A stretch of DNA of 64,000 nucleotides from Manis javanica (taxonomy: Eukaryota; Chordata; Mammalia; Pholidota; Manidae), in contig NC_133166.1 in NCBI RefSeq assembly GCF_040802235.1, positions 1,116,001 through 1,180,000 of the forward strand, in the 5' to 3' direction. Under the pieces are notes generated by a model that was not told where the DNA came from, did not search any database, and saw only the letters and a list, made by a program, of their open reading frames with translations. A program made the position numbers and the translations under genes. Shown here one piece after another: positions 35,190 through 47,180 of the stretch. Position 1 is the stretch's first letter, and each line of letters opens with the position of its first letter.

Positions 35190-35595
35190 TATCACTAAAT
35201 TTGGGGAAAGATGAGGATAAGGGAAAGTTTTCTGGGGCAGAGGACACCTGAACTGAGGTCTGATGGAGGAGTAAGATATACTAGGGAGTGGAAGAAAAGA
35301 GTGTGCAAGGAGGCATAACAGATAAACAAAGTCCCAGAGCAAAACTGGAAAAGAACTGAAAGTGGTTACTAGAGCTGAGGCGGAAAGTGCAGCAAGGAGA
35401 ATGGGAAAAGAATCCTTCTAGAAGTCAGACAGAGCACTTATTGCACATAACTGTTCATTCTCACTATGATTCTGCAGGGTAACTGTATTACACCCTTTGT
35501 AGCTAGAAATCTGAGATTCAGATATGTTAAGTAACTTTGTCCATGGTTCTGAAACGAGTAGGTGGCAGATTCAGAACCCCCATTCTTGTTGAGAG
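35190..35595 (-). repeat. L2 fragment followed by MIR
   Basis: cacctgaactgaggtctgat resembles reverse L2 (35,190-35,420). The following gagattcagatatgttaagt and ggtggcagattcagaacccc are reverse MIR (35,430-35,595). Confidence 0.65.
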
Positions 35596-35894
35596 ATCAA
35601 ATGTCTCCGAAAGGCATAATTAACTTGGGAATAGCACAGTGATCGCCATTAGGGGAAATAGTTTGGAGCAGGAAACATTTTAGCTTTCTCAAATTATTCT
35701 ACAGACGAAGTCACTTATCTGTTTACACAGAACCAGACTGAGATTGTGTGTGTTTTTTCACCAGCACTGTCAGAGTCATGCCAAGTATCCTTTCTGTTTG
35801 CAAGTTCTTCACTAGTGACAAAGACTTTGATGTAGATGAAAAGTGAGATACATAATTAAAGACCTGCATGTAGACACCACTCTCTGCTCACTAG

Positions 35895-36060
35895 TCAAAT
35901 AGAATGGAGTTTCTGGACTCAGATACTAGTCATTTGCCCATAACTAGCCATATACCTTTGGACAAGGCTTAATCTTGGCAGGCCATGGTTTTTGCATGTA
36001 GGATATGAGAGGACAGAAATAGAGGCCTCTTGAGTACCCTTTAAGTTATAGGGAATCAAC
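35895..36060 (+). repeat. MIR-type SINE
   Basis: tttctggactcagatactag, tttggacaaggcttaatctt and gaggcctcttgagtaccctt follow the forward order of the MIR3-like family. Confidence 0.55.
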
Positions 36061-37974
36061 TTTATACATGTTTTATAAATAAGCACACATTTGACCTATA
36101 ACTGGCCTTTGCTATGGTTTCATGGATCCCCAGATATTTTCAGAAGTGTTTTGGTTTTCTATGCACAGGGTTTATGCATTAGCAATATGCGTTCATTACA
36201 CATTACAATATTGCTTCATCAGCCATGGGGGAATAATTGCTACTAGATGGGTTTCCCAACATTATCAAACTTATTGGTTCAACAACGCATAACAGGTTAA
36301 TTGCTGTGCTTCCCACCATTTATTTATCAACTGAATCCATCCTACCCAAGCCCTCCATTATTGCATGTAGCAGAAAAATATAAACAAAGTAATCATTAGG
36401 CTAAGAAAGCACCAGTCTACAGGGCTAAAGCAATTGCAGCCTAAGTGGGCTGCAGAAGGAGCCACTGAATAGTGGCTTTGGAAGGACATTTAAAGGACAT
36501 GAGATTTAGCTATAAAATAGTTCAGTTTAGTTGAAATCATATCAATTGTGGTAGGGATATACTGGTGAACAAGACAGGCATTCTTGTCTAATGGAGCTAA
36601 AATAGAGTCCTGATTGAAATATTTATCAAACTAGCATTGCCAGGAATTGTTTTAGGCATCACCTCCCCAAGAAAAAAAATACAGACACCCAAAAATCAAT
36701 TCTGTGGGCAGTGATAACAGGGTTGGGAATTTCTCTGAGAACAGCTTGGGTAGAGTAGTAGAAGGCTGAGAATAATAAGTGCAGCTTATAAATTTGCATG
36801 GATTGTTAGGTAATAAAGAAATGAAGTTTTGAATGCCTCACATCAAACAACAGAATGATAAAGAGTCAGGACAGATTTATTTGCACAGTGTTCCTTTGGA
36901 CATGAAGGGCAGCCAAAGGGAAAATGTCTACTAAGAACTTTTTTAGACATAAGCAACCTCTCACCCATTAGTCAGATGAAAATGTGAAAACGGTCAGATA
37001 TTCCACTTGTATCAAGGATTCTTCAAGGTGAATGGTCAAAAGAGTTAAATTTGAATAACAATCAGTTTCTTTAGTTTGAAAACTTAAACATGAGAGAAAT
37101 TTTCACAAAGATTGTGCCACACATCTTGAATGGTAAACTTAATAGCAATGGTAATATTTATTCTTACATTTCATAAAAAGCTAACAAAACTATGTCTTTC
37201 TAGTGCATAATGTTAGCCTCGCCAACTCTATTTTGATCAAACTATATAGTGAGAACTGCGACACCTCATTTATCCACTGTATTTCATCTGACTCTACCTC
37301 AAATGTTTTGCTGTCAAGAAAAAAGAGCAAATATATCCTCCAGGTATGAATACATGTCACAACTGATGATATTCAAGGATAAGTGGAGAATCTGTGAAAG
37401 TAATCCCAAGAGAAGCTCCAAAAATGATTTGAATGAGGCAACATTAGAGTAAGTGAAAAACCTTTGGAAGTCACCATTGAAAGGGAAAACCCTTTTTGTA
37501 AATACAAATTCTGACATGTTTGGTTTTTCAACTGGTTGTAGTGTGACCTTGGATATGTGTTCGATTTTTCTTGAAAACACCCTATTGCAACCTGTCCTGG
37601 AAGACAACAGGCTCCAATACTATGTCTGGCTTTATCCACCGATTAAGTATGCTTTGCAACAAATCTGAGCTGTTCTTATTTAGGTACAATACTGCTCATT
37701 TGATGCTGGCATCTCAATAAGATAGAATCATGTTTAAATGTATTCCTGAGTCAGTGCTTCTTATTTGTCGATTAGTTTACTGAAATGTCTCCTCGACTTT
37801 TTTTTTTTTTATACTTCTTCCTTTTCTCTTTTACCCTTCTTATTATTCAAGGTTTAGTGGAGCAACCACAAGGACTGGAAGGATACAGCTCTAGAGGAAC
37901 CTCCATCTCCACTCTGGGAAGAGAAGAACAAAGCGTAAATATCAAAGGGAAACACCATCATGAGAAAAGAGAGG
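36061..37974. other. Stretch without recognised gene
   Basis: An L2-like word lies near 36,550 (gtgaacaagacaggcattct). Overlapping open frames at 37,249-37,670 on both strands have no homology I know. The T-run at 37,800-37,811 is a simple tract. Confidence 0.4.
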
Positions 37975-38155
37975 GAGGGAGTTACATTTATTGGACACTT
38001 GTTATGTCCCAGGCACATTATGTATTTGAAACATTTAATCTTCATAAACTTCCTGTAATTAATGTAAAAATTAAATCAGCAAATAACAGGACTAGATTTC
38101 AAACCCAGATTTCATTGACTACAAAAATCCATGTGACTGACACTCTACCATCCTT
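37975..38155 (-). repeat. MIR SINE
   Basis: acatttattggacacttgtt, atgtcccaggcacattatgt and tttcaaacccagatttcatt match reverse MIR. Confidence 0.8.
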
Positions 38156-38234
38156 CCTTCCCAAAACTATGCTAAAATGCTAAAAAATAAAGGGAAATTT
38201 TTAATTTATTATATGACTGCAAAGTTGTGTGAGT

Positions 38235-39260
38235 TCATTATAAAATTTGTAAGTACAGAAAAGCATAAGTCATAAACAAAAAGATTCATAATTCAGCCAA
38301 CCCTGCTATACCCATCATTAATTTTTCATGCATATTCTTTTATTTTTTATGAATAGGCATAATTATTTTTAAACAAAATTGTAATATTTTTTTATATTCT
38401 GATATTTCAAGAGTCCTTCTGATCTTATTAAATATTTTTCTGCAACATTTTTAAGTGATTGTGTGTTTCATCACAAGGAAAGACCATAATTAAATTAAGC
38501 ATTTTCTTATTATTGATATTTTGGTTGATAAAAATTTTTCACCAGTATACAGGAAACTGTGATGAATATTCCTGTCAATAATTTTATGTTAACTCATGTT
38601 TGGTTTATGAGAATAAATTTCTTAAAATAATAGTGCAGAATCAAAGTGTATGTATTTCTGCAAGTTTGTGGCCAAGTGGCAATATTATCAGACAGCACTC
38701 CACAAATTTTTATAGCACTTTATACTTCCACAGCAGTATTTGGAAATATATCTTTAACAATACCAATTATTATCATTTTTCAATTACTGTCAGTTTGTAA
38801 ACAGTATCCAATTTGATTTTATTTTATACTTATTTGAATACTAATGAAATTGAATTTGTACATATTTGTTTGCTTCTGCATATTTCATTTTGGAATTACC
38901 TGTTCAGATACTCTGTTTTTCTATCAATGGTTCTATTTTTTGCTGCATAATAAAATTTCATTTTCTAGTCAGTTTGCATATTGTATTTTGACCCACAGAA
39001 CTTTTAAAGTATTATTCTGTCAAAATATCAGTATTTTTATGAACTCTGCTCATTTGGTTGCAAATCATTAGTTGTACATTGAGATCTGAAAAATGTTCTT
39101 TTCCACTGTCTTCCAGTTTTATTCTACTTATAAAAATTGCTTTCTGCATTATATTTTTTAAATCACATCATTTGGAAGGGATATCCTGGTTTTACTCTAC
39201 TGATGATTGTTATTCAGAAATATATGCTTGAATAAATATTTCTCTAATTAGTCACGTCTA
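38235..39260 (-). mobile_element. Old L1 LINE (L1ME/HAL1-like), antisense
   Basis: Reverse order of an old L1 3' UTR and ORF2 tail: gtaagtacagaaaagcataa, then gaataaatttcttaaaataa, then ccacagcagtatttggaaat, then tggaattacctgttcagata. AT-rich with many indels. Confidence 0.7.
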
Positions 39261-40229
39261 AATGAAATATCTCTTGAGTCCTTCCTTTCCTAGAATAAGT
39301 AAATTAGTATACTCTCATTTCTCCCATCCTTCCCTATCAATTTCCCAATTATATAATTTGTGATTTTTAATATACATAATTATTTTAATTTTTGCATTTT
39401 ATATTACATATGTTTTCAAGAATTAGTCTTGGAATTGTTTTGTTTTTAACATTTACATGAGCCTTTTAATGTTAAGTACATATTTTACCATTTGATTTTT
39501 CAAAATCAGGTTTTATATTACAACTTTCCCAATCCTGAATCATGTATTTCAATTAATCACCCAGCAACCAGAGTCTTTGTTGAGAAATTGTTTTAACGGT
39601 ATTTAAAATATCATATGTCCTAAGCCCTTGTGAACCAGAGACAGTCTTTCTGTTGCTTTTGAACATAAATCATTGAACACTTTGAACATAAGGCCTGGGC
39701 ACAGAATACTTTCACAACAATTTGTTTTTCTTAAAACCCTTATCAACATTACTTTACTGTCTCTTGGGTTTTTGTATTGAAAATAAACTTGTAGTCCAAC
39801 CTGAAAGTGTTTAAATTTACAGATATTTTTTCCTTTCCCAGATGCTTATAATATTCTTTCTTATTGGCCTGATTTTTCTGATTCCTGTGTCGATGATGTT
39901 ACTGAATTTTTAGTTTCTTTATTCTCTTTTCTCATCTCAGGCAACTCCATTTTCATTGTTAACCTTACGCCCTTACAGCTCCCCTTCATTTGAATCTGTC
40001 CACATCCTAAAGTTTAGGTTCATGGTTGGAAACTCAGAAAAAAGATTTAAATGAGAGCAAATACATGAAGAGTATAGATCAGAAAGGATTGGAATCAAAC
40101 ATGTTTGGTTCATTTTGTGTGAGTTAAAATAACTGGATAAAAAGTGAACAAATGATGAATAAATCATAAAATAACCATAAAATGGGAAACTATAAAACAG
40201 TGGAAAGAGCAAAGTCTTATTACACACAG
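39261..40229. other. AT-rich stretch without recognised gene
   Basis: Nothing recognised. The reverse open frame at 39,973-40,344 has no family motif. Confidence 0.35.
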
Positions 40230-40555
40230 CAGCAAGAATTACCTTTGAAGACACAATGTTGAAGCCAATGATAAATATAACACAGTTACAATACAGTATG
40301 TAGTTTATCATCACACATGTAAATTGAAAGAAACTAATCTGCAATGATAAAAATCAAATAAGTAGTCACATTTGTGGGGTATAAAGACTGAGGAGGAAGG
40401 AGAGATAGTTGTAGGTTACTGGAATTATTCTATTTCTTAATCTTGGGTGGTTAGACTAGTGTATTCATTGTGTAAAAAATAAATCAAGCTGCATACTTAA
40501 GATTTGTGAACTTTTCTGGATGTTTGTTATATTTTCATAAGAAAGTTTACCCAAA
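40230..40555 (+). mobile_element. Old L1 LINE (L1M) 3' end
   Basis: cttaatcttgggtggttaga, gctgcatacttaagatttgt and gaacttttctggatgtttgt match the end of an old L1. Confidence 0.65.
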
Positions 40556-40734
40556 AAATGAACAACACACATCCATTTATTTAGTTTTGAAAATGTCTAC
40601 AATTACACAACTCTCCATTTTAATTAAATACAAGCAAAGAATTGGCCCTTATCAATTTAATTTAAAATACCAGATTAAAAAAAGACCTTTCACCAGGACT
40701 GTCTGCATGTCTTTGTGTCACAAACTACAGACAA

Positions 40735-40934
40735 CTATCCGATACATGAAGATTTCCAAGGAAAAATATACCATACCCTGTGTTATGAATTTATGGCAAG
40801 CATTGAGATTGGAAACTGGACACTAAATGGGTAACTCTAAGTCAAAAGTCAAATTAAAAGTCCCTGTTTTTATTCAGGCAATAAAGCAATTCAGCGAAAG
40901 AAGGTTTGGTACTTTCTGCTCTTTGGCAGGAGAC
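40735..40934. other. 5' flank of OR pseudogene B2 with splice-acceptor-like tracts
   Basis: Aligns with the B1 flank. gtttttattcag ends near 40,878 and ctgctctttggcag ends at 40,930, four bases before the ATG. Both correspond to tracts in B1, supporting a conserved 5' gene structure. Confidence 0.5.
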
Positions 40935-41878
40935 ATGTTGACTGGGAGCCTCGTCCTCAACCAATCGGGCCCCACCGAGTTTGTGTTCCACGTGCTCACC
41001 GCGGTCCCTGAATTCCAGGCTCCCCTCTCCTGCCTCCTCCTTCTCTACTTGGTGATCCTCTGTGGCAACACAGCCATCATCTGGGTGGTGTGCACACGCG
41101 GCTCGCTGCGCACCCCAGTGTATTTCTTCCTGGCCAACTTGTCCTTTGTAGAGATCAGCTACTCCACCGCTCTGGTGCCTCTGATGCCCTCCAACCTTTT
41201 GGGGCCCCAGAAGAGCATTCTGCTGACTGGCTGTGGGGTACAAATGTTCCCTTTTGTCACCCTTGGTAGCACTGACTGCTTTCTCTTGGCAATCATGGCA
41301 TATGACCGCTACGTGGCCATCTGCCACCCACTGCACTACACCCTCATCATGATGCAGAAGCTGTGCATCCGGATGGTGGCCTGTCCCGTGGGCCTGGCCA
41401 TCTTCCTATCCCTGCAGCTCACATCCTTTATCTTCACCTGCCTTTCTGTGGGCACCTCATGGAAATCAACCACTTCCTCTGCAACGTGCCTGTGGTCCTG
41501 CGGCTGGCCTGCGCTGACATCCACGTGCACCAGGCCGTCCTCTACGTGTTGGGCATTCTCGTGCTGACCATCCCCTTCCTGCTTATCTGTGTCTCGTATA
41601 TGTTCATCACCTTGGCCATCCTGCGCATCAGCTCGGCTGAGGGCCGCTGCCGCACCTTCTCCACCTGCTCCTCGCACCTCACCGTGGTCCTGCTGCAGTA
41701 CGGATGTTCTAGCTTGGTCTACCTGTGTCCCCAGTCCAGCACCTCAGAGGATGAGGGCCGCCAAATTGCCTTGGTCTACACCTTTGTCACCCCTTTACTC
41801 AACCCCGTAATTTACACTCTGCGGAACAAGGATGTCAAAGGTGCCCTGAGGAATGCCACCATCTGTAAAGCAGCCTGA
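40935..41878 (+). pseudogene. Olfactory receptor B2, full length with one frameshift (family-10-like)
   Basis: All seven helices of a class II OR are present: N-glycosylation site NQS near residue 9, GNTAIIW in helix 1, [26 protein letters not shown], then after a frame change [36 protein letters not shown], and NPVIYTLRNKD of helix 7; TGA is at 41,876-41,878. The single break is loss of one C after 41,438, where the usual F-T-L-P-F-C becomes F-T-C-L-S. It falls between helix 4 and the second extracellular loop, so the product as read would be a non-functional half receptor. No other damage is seen. ATG at 40,935 follows an acceptor-like tract. About 97% identical to B1 over the shared part. 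Such a clean single-base lesion may be recent, polymorphic or an assembly error. Resemblance to OR10 (for example the VLLQYGC motif of OR10V) is from memory. Confidence 0.93.
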
Positions 41879-42494
41879 CACCATCTAAGGCACGGGGGAG
41901 CTGGGGTGTCTGTCGTTTGCCATGATAATGAATTCTAAAAACCGAATGCAGAATTAGAGTACTTTTCCACACTCTGCAGTTAGTATATCTTTTGCCATAT
42001 TTGCCCTATGTCCACAATCTGCACTCGTGTTCTTGAAGTGCTTTGAATAAGGTCTGAAAATCGGATAAATCCTTGAATGTAGGAACTCTGGTCTACTAGC
42101 CCTACCTTAAAGATCCACAGCTCACCCAAGGTGATCGCTCTACCACAAACCCCCTCATATACTCTGTAAATAAAGGGCCAGGCCTTTGGACACCTTGCTT
42201 CTTGGGGAGGTAATGATACTAATTTATCCTTTGAAAGGCACCTTAAGTTAGGGCTATCCATAAAGATACATATTTTACTCCATTAAATATATTTATTATT
42301 GTTTTAAATTCAAATGTATGGCAAATAATAGCTTATTTAATGCATCGCATTTCCTTCATTCCATACATCCCAACCCATCGTCTTCACTGTCTTTCATTCT
42401 GCTATGAAATGGTCAGGGATTAGCATTCACTGACTAAGCACCTACTAAGTGCCAGCCGTGCTACACGATGGAAAACTGAAGCTGGTTGATACCA
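41879..42494. other. 3' flank of B2
   Basis: No gene. AATAAA near 42,170 (ctgtaaataaagggcc) could be a poly(A) signal for B2. A MIR-like word (ctgactaagcacctactaag) is near 42,430. Confidence 0.4.
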
Positions 42495-42823
42495 GTACTG
42501 GCGGGAGCCGTCTGTGCTGTGGGCTTCCACGCTGCCTTTGCCGGTCTCGTTCCGCACCTTTCCTGTGCCATGTTAATGATCCACTCAGCAGGTGGCGCCA
42601 CCGCCCCTCCCACCTCAGCTCCTCCTGCTGAGGGGGAGCTGATTTATCTTCCTGTACCTGTGCCCCACCACAGAGAAGCCCTCAGATAGAATGGGTGTCC
42701 CTGTCTGGTGTTAAGAGCTGACATCACACTGCCCAACCTCCACATTTACACACTGAGGACCAATGAGGTGAAGAGGGCTGCAGGGCCAGTTCTTAGCAGG
42801 AAGGGCATCTCCCAGAGCAGTGA
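42495..42823 (+). pseudogene. Decayed olfactory receptor relic A3 (3' third)
   Basis: Aligns with the 3' part of A1/A2. gatccactcagcaggtggcg matches the IHSAAGR region. cctgtacctgtgcccc matches the MYLRP region. atttacacactgagg followed by caatgaggtgaag matches the [10 protein letters not shown] end, and cttagcagg...atctcccag matches the A1 tail LTRDCVSQ better than the A2 tail. Several internal deletions and frame changes are present, including loss of most of the helix 6 coding stretch after the cctcccacctca block. The 5' two thirds are not seen. It is much more diverged than A1 and A2 are from each other, so it is an old dead member of the array, only about 600 bases downstream of B2. Confidence 0.82.
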
Positions 42824-42830
42824 TGGGGGG

Positions 42831-43059
42831 CTACAGCCTGTCAGGCAAGGGTCTGGATCCAGCCCATAAAGCTGACTTCAATAAGCAATTGTAAGCAGTT
42901 CCAGGAAGACAGTGAGAGTGTCTATCAGTGGATAGTAAAACCAATTTAAGAAATTGATATAACCTTTCAGAAGGACATATGACTAAGGACAGCAAAGGCC
43001 TAAAAAAGTCTTTGTTCAATAATTCTTATGCTAAAGTCATAACCTCAAAAAATTGTCAA
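42831..43059. other. Stretch without recognised gene
   Basis: Nothing recognised. Confidence 0.35.
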
Positions 43060-43450
43060 ACAAAACTGAAAATGTAGGGCTGTTTCTTACTTTTATAAAA
43101 TGAGAACTCATTCAAATCTAATTTCCAATATTGGATACATAAATACAGCATACTTTAAGTCCTATTTAAATTAATATTTAGTAACAAGAGCAATGTTTAT
43201 CATTATAGCTGTAAGTGGTGAGAGCACAATGAAAGCATGTCTTTTTGTAAGTGATAAAAGCAAATGGGTACTTATGATAAGAGCCCAATTCTGTAAAAAT
43301 ACTCATACATGATGATGAATAGAAATACCCCAAAAAGTCAGTGGTTGTTATCTGCCATTTGTAGAATTATGGATAGTTTGTTTATTCATTTATCGATGAT
43401 TCTTCCATGTTTTTAAAAATAATACTCCACTACTCTTCTAATCAGAAAAA
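43060..43450 (+). mobile_element. Old L1 (L1M/HAL1-like) fragment
   Basis: tcagtggttgttatctgcca and surrounding bases resemble the sense 3' region of an old L1; poorly preserved. Confidence 0.5.
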
Positions 43451-44063
43451 TAATTTCTAGAAGGAATCCAAGGCCTATGTAGATTTATTTTGAACCTAAG
43501 CCTCTTGGATACACAGTGCGATCCTCCACGTCTCATTTTTTTCCTAGATTAGCACTTCTTGGTTTGGTTACTTCTCTTCCAAAGTACTTCTGGTGCTTTT
43601 AATTAAGCTTATTTCATGTGGGGATAAGGTGAAGGACTACAAAGTGTTACTTATTTTGGGAACAGTCAGAGATTTAACCATATATTAGAAATGCCTTTGC
43701 TTCCAACGAAATGTTAGAGAAGGGGAACAAAACTCTCTGATTGGCAGGTTGTTCATCCACATATCCTGCCTAGTTACATCAGAACATAATGAATCAATTA
43801 AATGTGCCCTCTGTGCTAGGCATTGTCTGGACTGCCAGCAAAAGGAAAATTTACAACTGCATTTCCATGCCTCTTTTCATTTTTATAAAGTGTCACAAAT
43901 CATATAGAAAATTAAGTTAAAACTCAAAAAGAAGAGGGTGATGGGAGGAAGGCTGTAAAGTGTTGATCAATCCTTTTGACTGAACTGCTGGGCTTCTCCA
44001 GTTACCTTCCTGCCTGTATTTGAGCTTAATAAAAGGAGCTCCTCCACCTTTTTTTTCTTTTAT
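43451..44063. other. Stretch without recognised gene
   Basis: Nothing certain; a possible L2/MIR word lies near 43,815 (ctctgtgctaggcattgtct). Confidence 0.35.
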
Positions 44064-44702
44064 TAAACACTGCACTACATGCAGTACAAACTGGGAATCA
44101 CTTCCATTCACTGCAACAGCACAGTTACGAATGCTACTTGCAAGTAACTGTGAGAAACATCATTATAATGTCTTCTTAACCTCTTCATTACAGGCTTAAA
44201 TGAGGGTATCCCTTCCATTCACTAAAATAACACTAGGCAAATTTACCCTGGAAGTAGGTCTTTTAGAAACATCTCAATTAGAAGTTTCGTTAAACATTTC
44301 ACTGCAAGGAATAACATTGTGCTGAATGCAGCTTGCAAGTAGCTTTATTAGGAACATCTTATTTACCAATGTATTTAAATAATTCACTATATGCATTTCA
44401 GAATGAGTATCCCTTCCACTCAATGAAATAACACTGTGCTGGAAACACTCTGCAAGTAGATTTCTTGAACAAATTATTATGTTTTCTCAAACACTTTGAC
44501 AATATGCGCTACAGAATGAGTATCACATCCATGCACTGAAGTAACCCTGTGTTGAATGCAGTAGGCAAGTAGCTTTGTAGAAATAACTTTGCTATGTCTT
44601 TTTGTAATCTTCATTACTTGCATTGCAGAATGGGAATCACTTCCATTCACAGAAATTATACCCTGCTGAATGCAGCTCGCATGCAGGTTGTTAGAAGCAT
44701 CT
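44064..44702. repeat. Degenerate tandem repeat, unit about 114 bp, about 5.5 copies
   Basis: The landmark tatcccttccattcac (and variants) starts a similar block near 44,098, 44,207, 44,408, 44,521 and 44,635, with spacings of 109, 201, 113 and 114. Inside the 201-base gap a copy lacking its first part begins near 44,290. Each unit then has gaaataacactgtgctgaat, gcagcttgcaagtagcttt and gaaacatc...atgtcttcttaa. Copies differ by about 20-30% by eye. No coding frame spans it. A reverse L1 tail follows directly. I know no family with this unit. Confidence 0.85.
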
Positions 44703-44840
44703 TTTTTGTTGTTGAACTATAATTGTCATATAACATTATATTAGTTTCAGGTGTACAACATACTGATATAATATGTGTATACAACGTGAAATGGTCACTA
44801 CAATATGTCTAGTGACCATCTGAGCTCTTCCTTCTTAATG
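44703..44840 (-). mobile_element. L1 LINE 3' terminal fragment, antisense
   Basis: ttgaactataattgtcatat, tattagtttcaggtgtacaa and caatatgtctagtgaccatc are reverse L1 3' UTR. It is inserted at the end of the tandem repeat. Confidence 0.82.
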
Positions 44841-46052
44841 AAAAATTATTTTCTTAATATAAGAGTCTTTCCATAAAATTATTACATTCTGGAATTAGGA
44901 CAGTGAGTGAAATATCAATACATCATGAGTCAAATAATGGATTGAAGTGTCAATCAATGATGTTTCCCTTGAGAAAATGATGATACCCCCCCCCCACAAC
45001 CCATGACAAGGTATAGATGCCTGGTAGCATAAGCAGAAGTCAAAACTTACAAGACCACTTTAGGTTTCCTCTACATTTCCTCTCCTGCCTCTTTACTTCT
45101 TTCAAAATTCTACTCCTTTCAAAACCCTGTTAATATCCTTCATGTAGTCTTTTGGGTATGGGAGTCTGTCCTTGGTACCTGCCTTGCAGAGAAGTCTTTG
45201 CCTGGGAATCAACCTATCTCTCCACTGACATATGTCAATGCCTCTGTCATTGGAATTTTATTAGAATACATTTTATCATGCAATGTTCTTAATCGAGTAT
45301 ATGTCTCCACTACAAATCAGTAAGCACCTTGAGACCAGAATGCATGACAGAAACATCGCCGGTATGTTGTCACAGTGGAGTTCTCCGACTCCTTTCTCAC
45401 AGGTTAACTGTTGGATGAAAGGGAGAGTCATTTACAGTGATAGGAGTAGTGTTTCCAGGTGGGAATTCCTTCCCAGCATTTCTCATAAACATTTATTTTA
45501 GAACCCAAAGTCTGAGAAAGAGTAGTTGAAAATCAGGAAAATTAGAAAAAGTATTGTAATTCTCCTGCAAAGATTAAAACATAATAATCAGCAGAGGGAA
45601 GTTACTGGTTTAGAGGAATTCACTCATGCCAAGGGGAAAGCAAAGAACAGGAAACATGACACGTGGAATCAAGGCTGCGTCTACATTTCTGGAAGCAGGA
45701 CAAGAAGCCCTGGGAGAGAAGCCACCACAATCTTTCTGTCAGTTTTGCTGGTAGCTGTTTGCATGCGTGTGTGTTCATGACACTATCTGTTGCTAACAGT
45801 GAGTCATTTTTGCAAATAAAATTAGTATTAAAATTAATATTCATAAGTTTTTTGCCTAGGATACTTTATATGAGTCCTATGAGTAATGTTCCAAGAGATA
45901 ACAAATTTTAGAAGCAAATAAGTCCTTAAATTGGCCATTTTGACATGATTTTTATAGTGCTGTTAATTTTATTGAGAGAGCTGAATGTTTAGCTATTCAA
46001 GTACTACCCAGTAAAGTTCCTGAGATGTTTTCTAGCGTCAATTTGCTGTAGT
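44841..46052. other. Stretch without recognised gene
   Basis: A run of nine C lies near 44,988-44,996. L2-like words occur at 45,060-45,340, uncertain. Open frames at 45,283-45,911 have no motif. Confidence 0.4.
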
Positions 46053-46292
46053 CCACAGTTTCTTAGTCCAGTTTCCTTACTCATTGTGAGTTTTATTTCA
46101 ATGTCTCCTCCATATGCTTTTTTTTTCTTGACCTTTTATACTTGACACGTGAAATGGATGCTTCTCATTGGATGGTTTCTGTGACCCACCCCATATGCTA
46201 GTTCTTCCCCATTCTCATTTCTCACTGTTCCAGAGCCTAACACACCTGGGTCTCAACCAGGCTTTCCTGGAAGTATTTTGTTATTTGAGCCT
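46053..46292 (+). repeat. 240-bp direct duplication, copy 1
   Basis: Matches 48,103-48,343 with eight substitutions and one T-run length change (about 97%). It starts ccacagtttcttagtccag and ends gttatttgagcct. Flanks of the two copies do not match. No family recognised. Confidence 0.93.
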
Positions 46293-46924
46293 TAATTAAT
46301 ATTTAATATAGATAATGATGAAACAAATTTTAGATACCTATAATAATGAGTAAAGAATATAAGGAATGCTGAATATATTTTAGGAATGACTTATAACTTC
46401 ATGCATTCCTGAAAAATTCCCAGGAATTCCAAGTTCTCATTCCCATATGTTGAAGTCCAAGGAAATCATATAAAGAATGTGAGTTTGTGCACCTCTGTGT
46501 TGTCTAATTACAACTAATGAATGTAGATGGAGAGATGGCCAGATGAGAAAATGATTGAATGAGAAATTATACAACACATTCTGGGCAGACTGTTTATGGA
46601 TGGGTTGAAAATAACCCACTCTATCACACCATCAGGAAACTCAACCAGCTTCTTCGTGACAATGACCACATTCCCTTTTCTTTCTGTCTCTCTCTGTCTC
46701 TCTCTCTCTCTGTCTCTGCAGTACCTTTGAAAATCACATTGCAAAATTACAGATTCCAGTGAAAATCAGTAGAAGCTTGAAGTACAGTGGTGATTATGCC
46801 CTGGGCTCTCTTTGCACACTAGCTCCAGTTTGAGAATTGTCCTAGTGGCCTCCTTTTGGTTTCAATCCAGCTCTCATGAGAAGGAAACAAGGAAAACCAT
46901 TTAAAGAGAATATAGTACTTGCCA
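46293..46924. other. Stretch without gene; CT microsatellite
   Basis: A (CT)n/(CTGT)n tract at 46,679-46,720 ends in ctctgcag and so looks like a splice acceptor by chance. Otherwise nothing recognised. Confidence 0.5.
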
Positions 46925-47180
46925 AAATCTCTGACTCCATGGATCTAACATTCATGAGGGGAAAGAGACAATAACTAAATAGGCAAATGCTATGGAAATA
47001 AGCAGGAGAATGGGGCAGAGAAGGGATTTACAATAAGAGTGCCAAAGGATAGTGACTTGGGGCTGTGCCACACACTGGGTTATATGCCAGAATTCACAGA
47101 CAAAAACACAAGGTACCTGCTTTCAAAGAGTTTACAGACTGTTGGGAAACTAAGCACACAATTATAAGTCAAATATTTTT
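46925..47180 (-). repeat. L2 LINE fragment
   Basis: cattcatgaggggaaagaga, aatgctatggaaataagcag and caaagagtttacagactgtt resemble the reverse L2. Confidence 0.5.

Noticed and set aside
37249-37670. Cluster of overlapping frames on both strands as a possible small gene
   Set aside because: Composition is low in GC, frames compete on both strands, and no family motif, start context or splice structure stands out.
46670-46722. Pyrimidine tract ending in ctgcag as a real splice acceptor
   Set aside because: It is a CT microsatellite with no exon recognisable after it.
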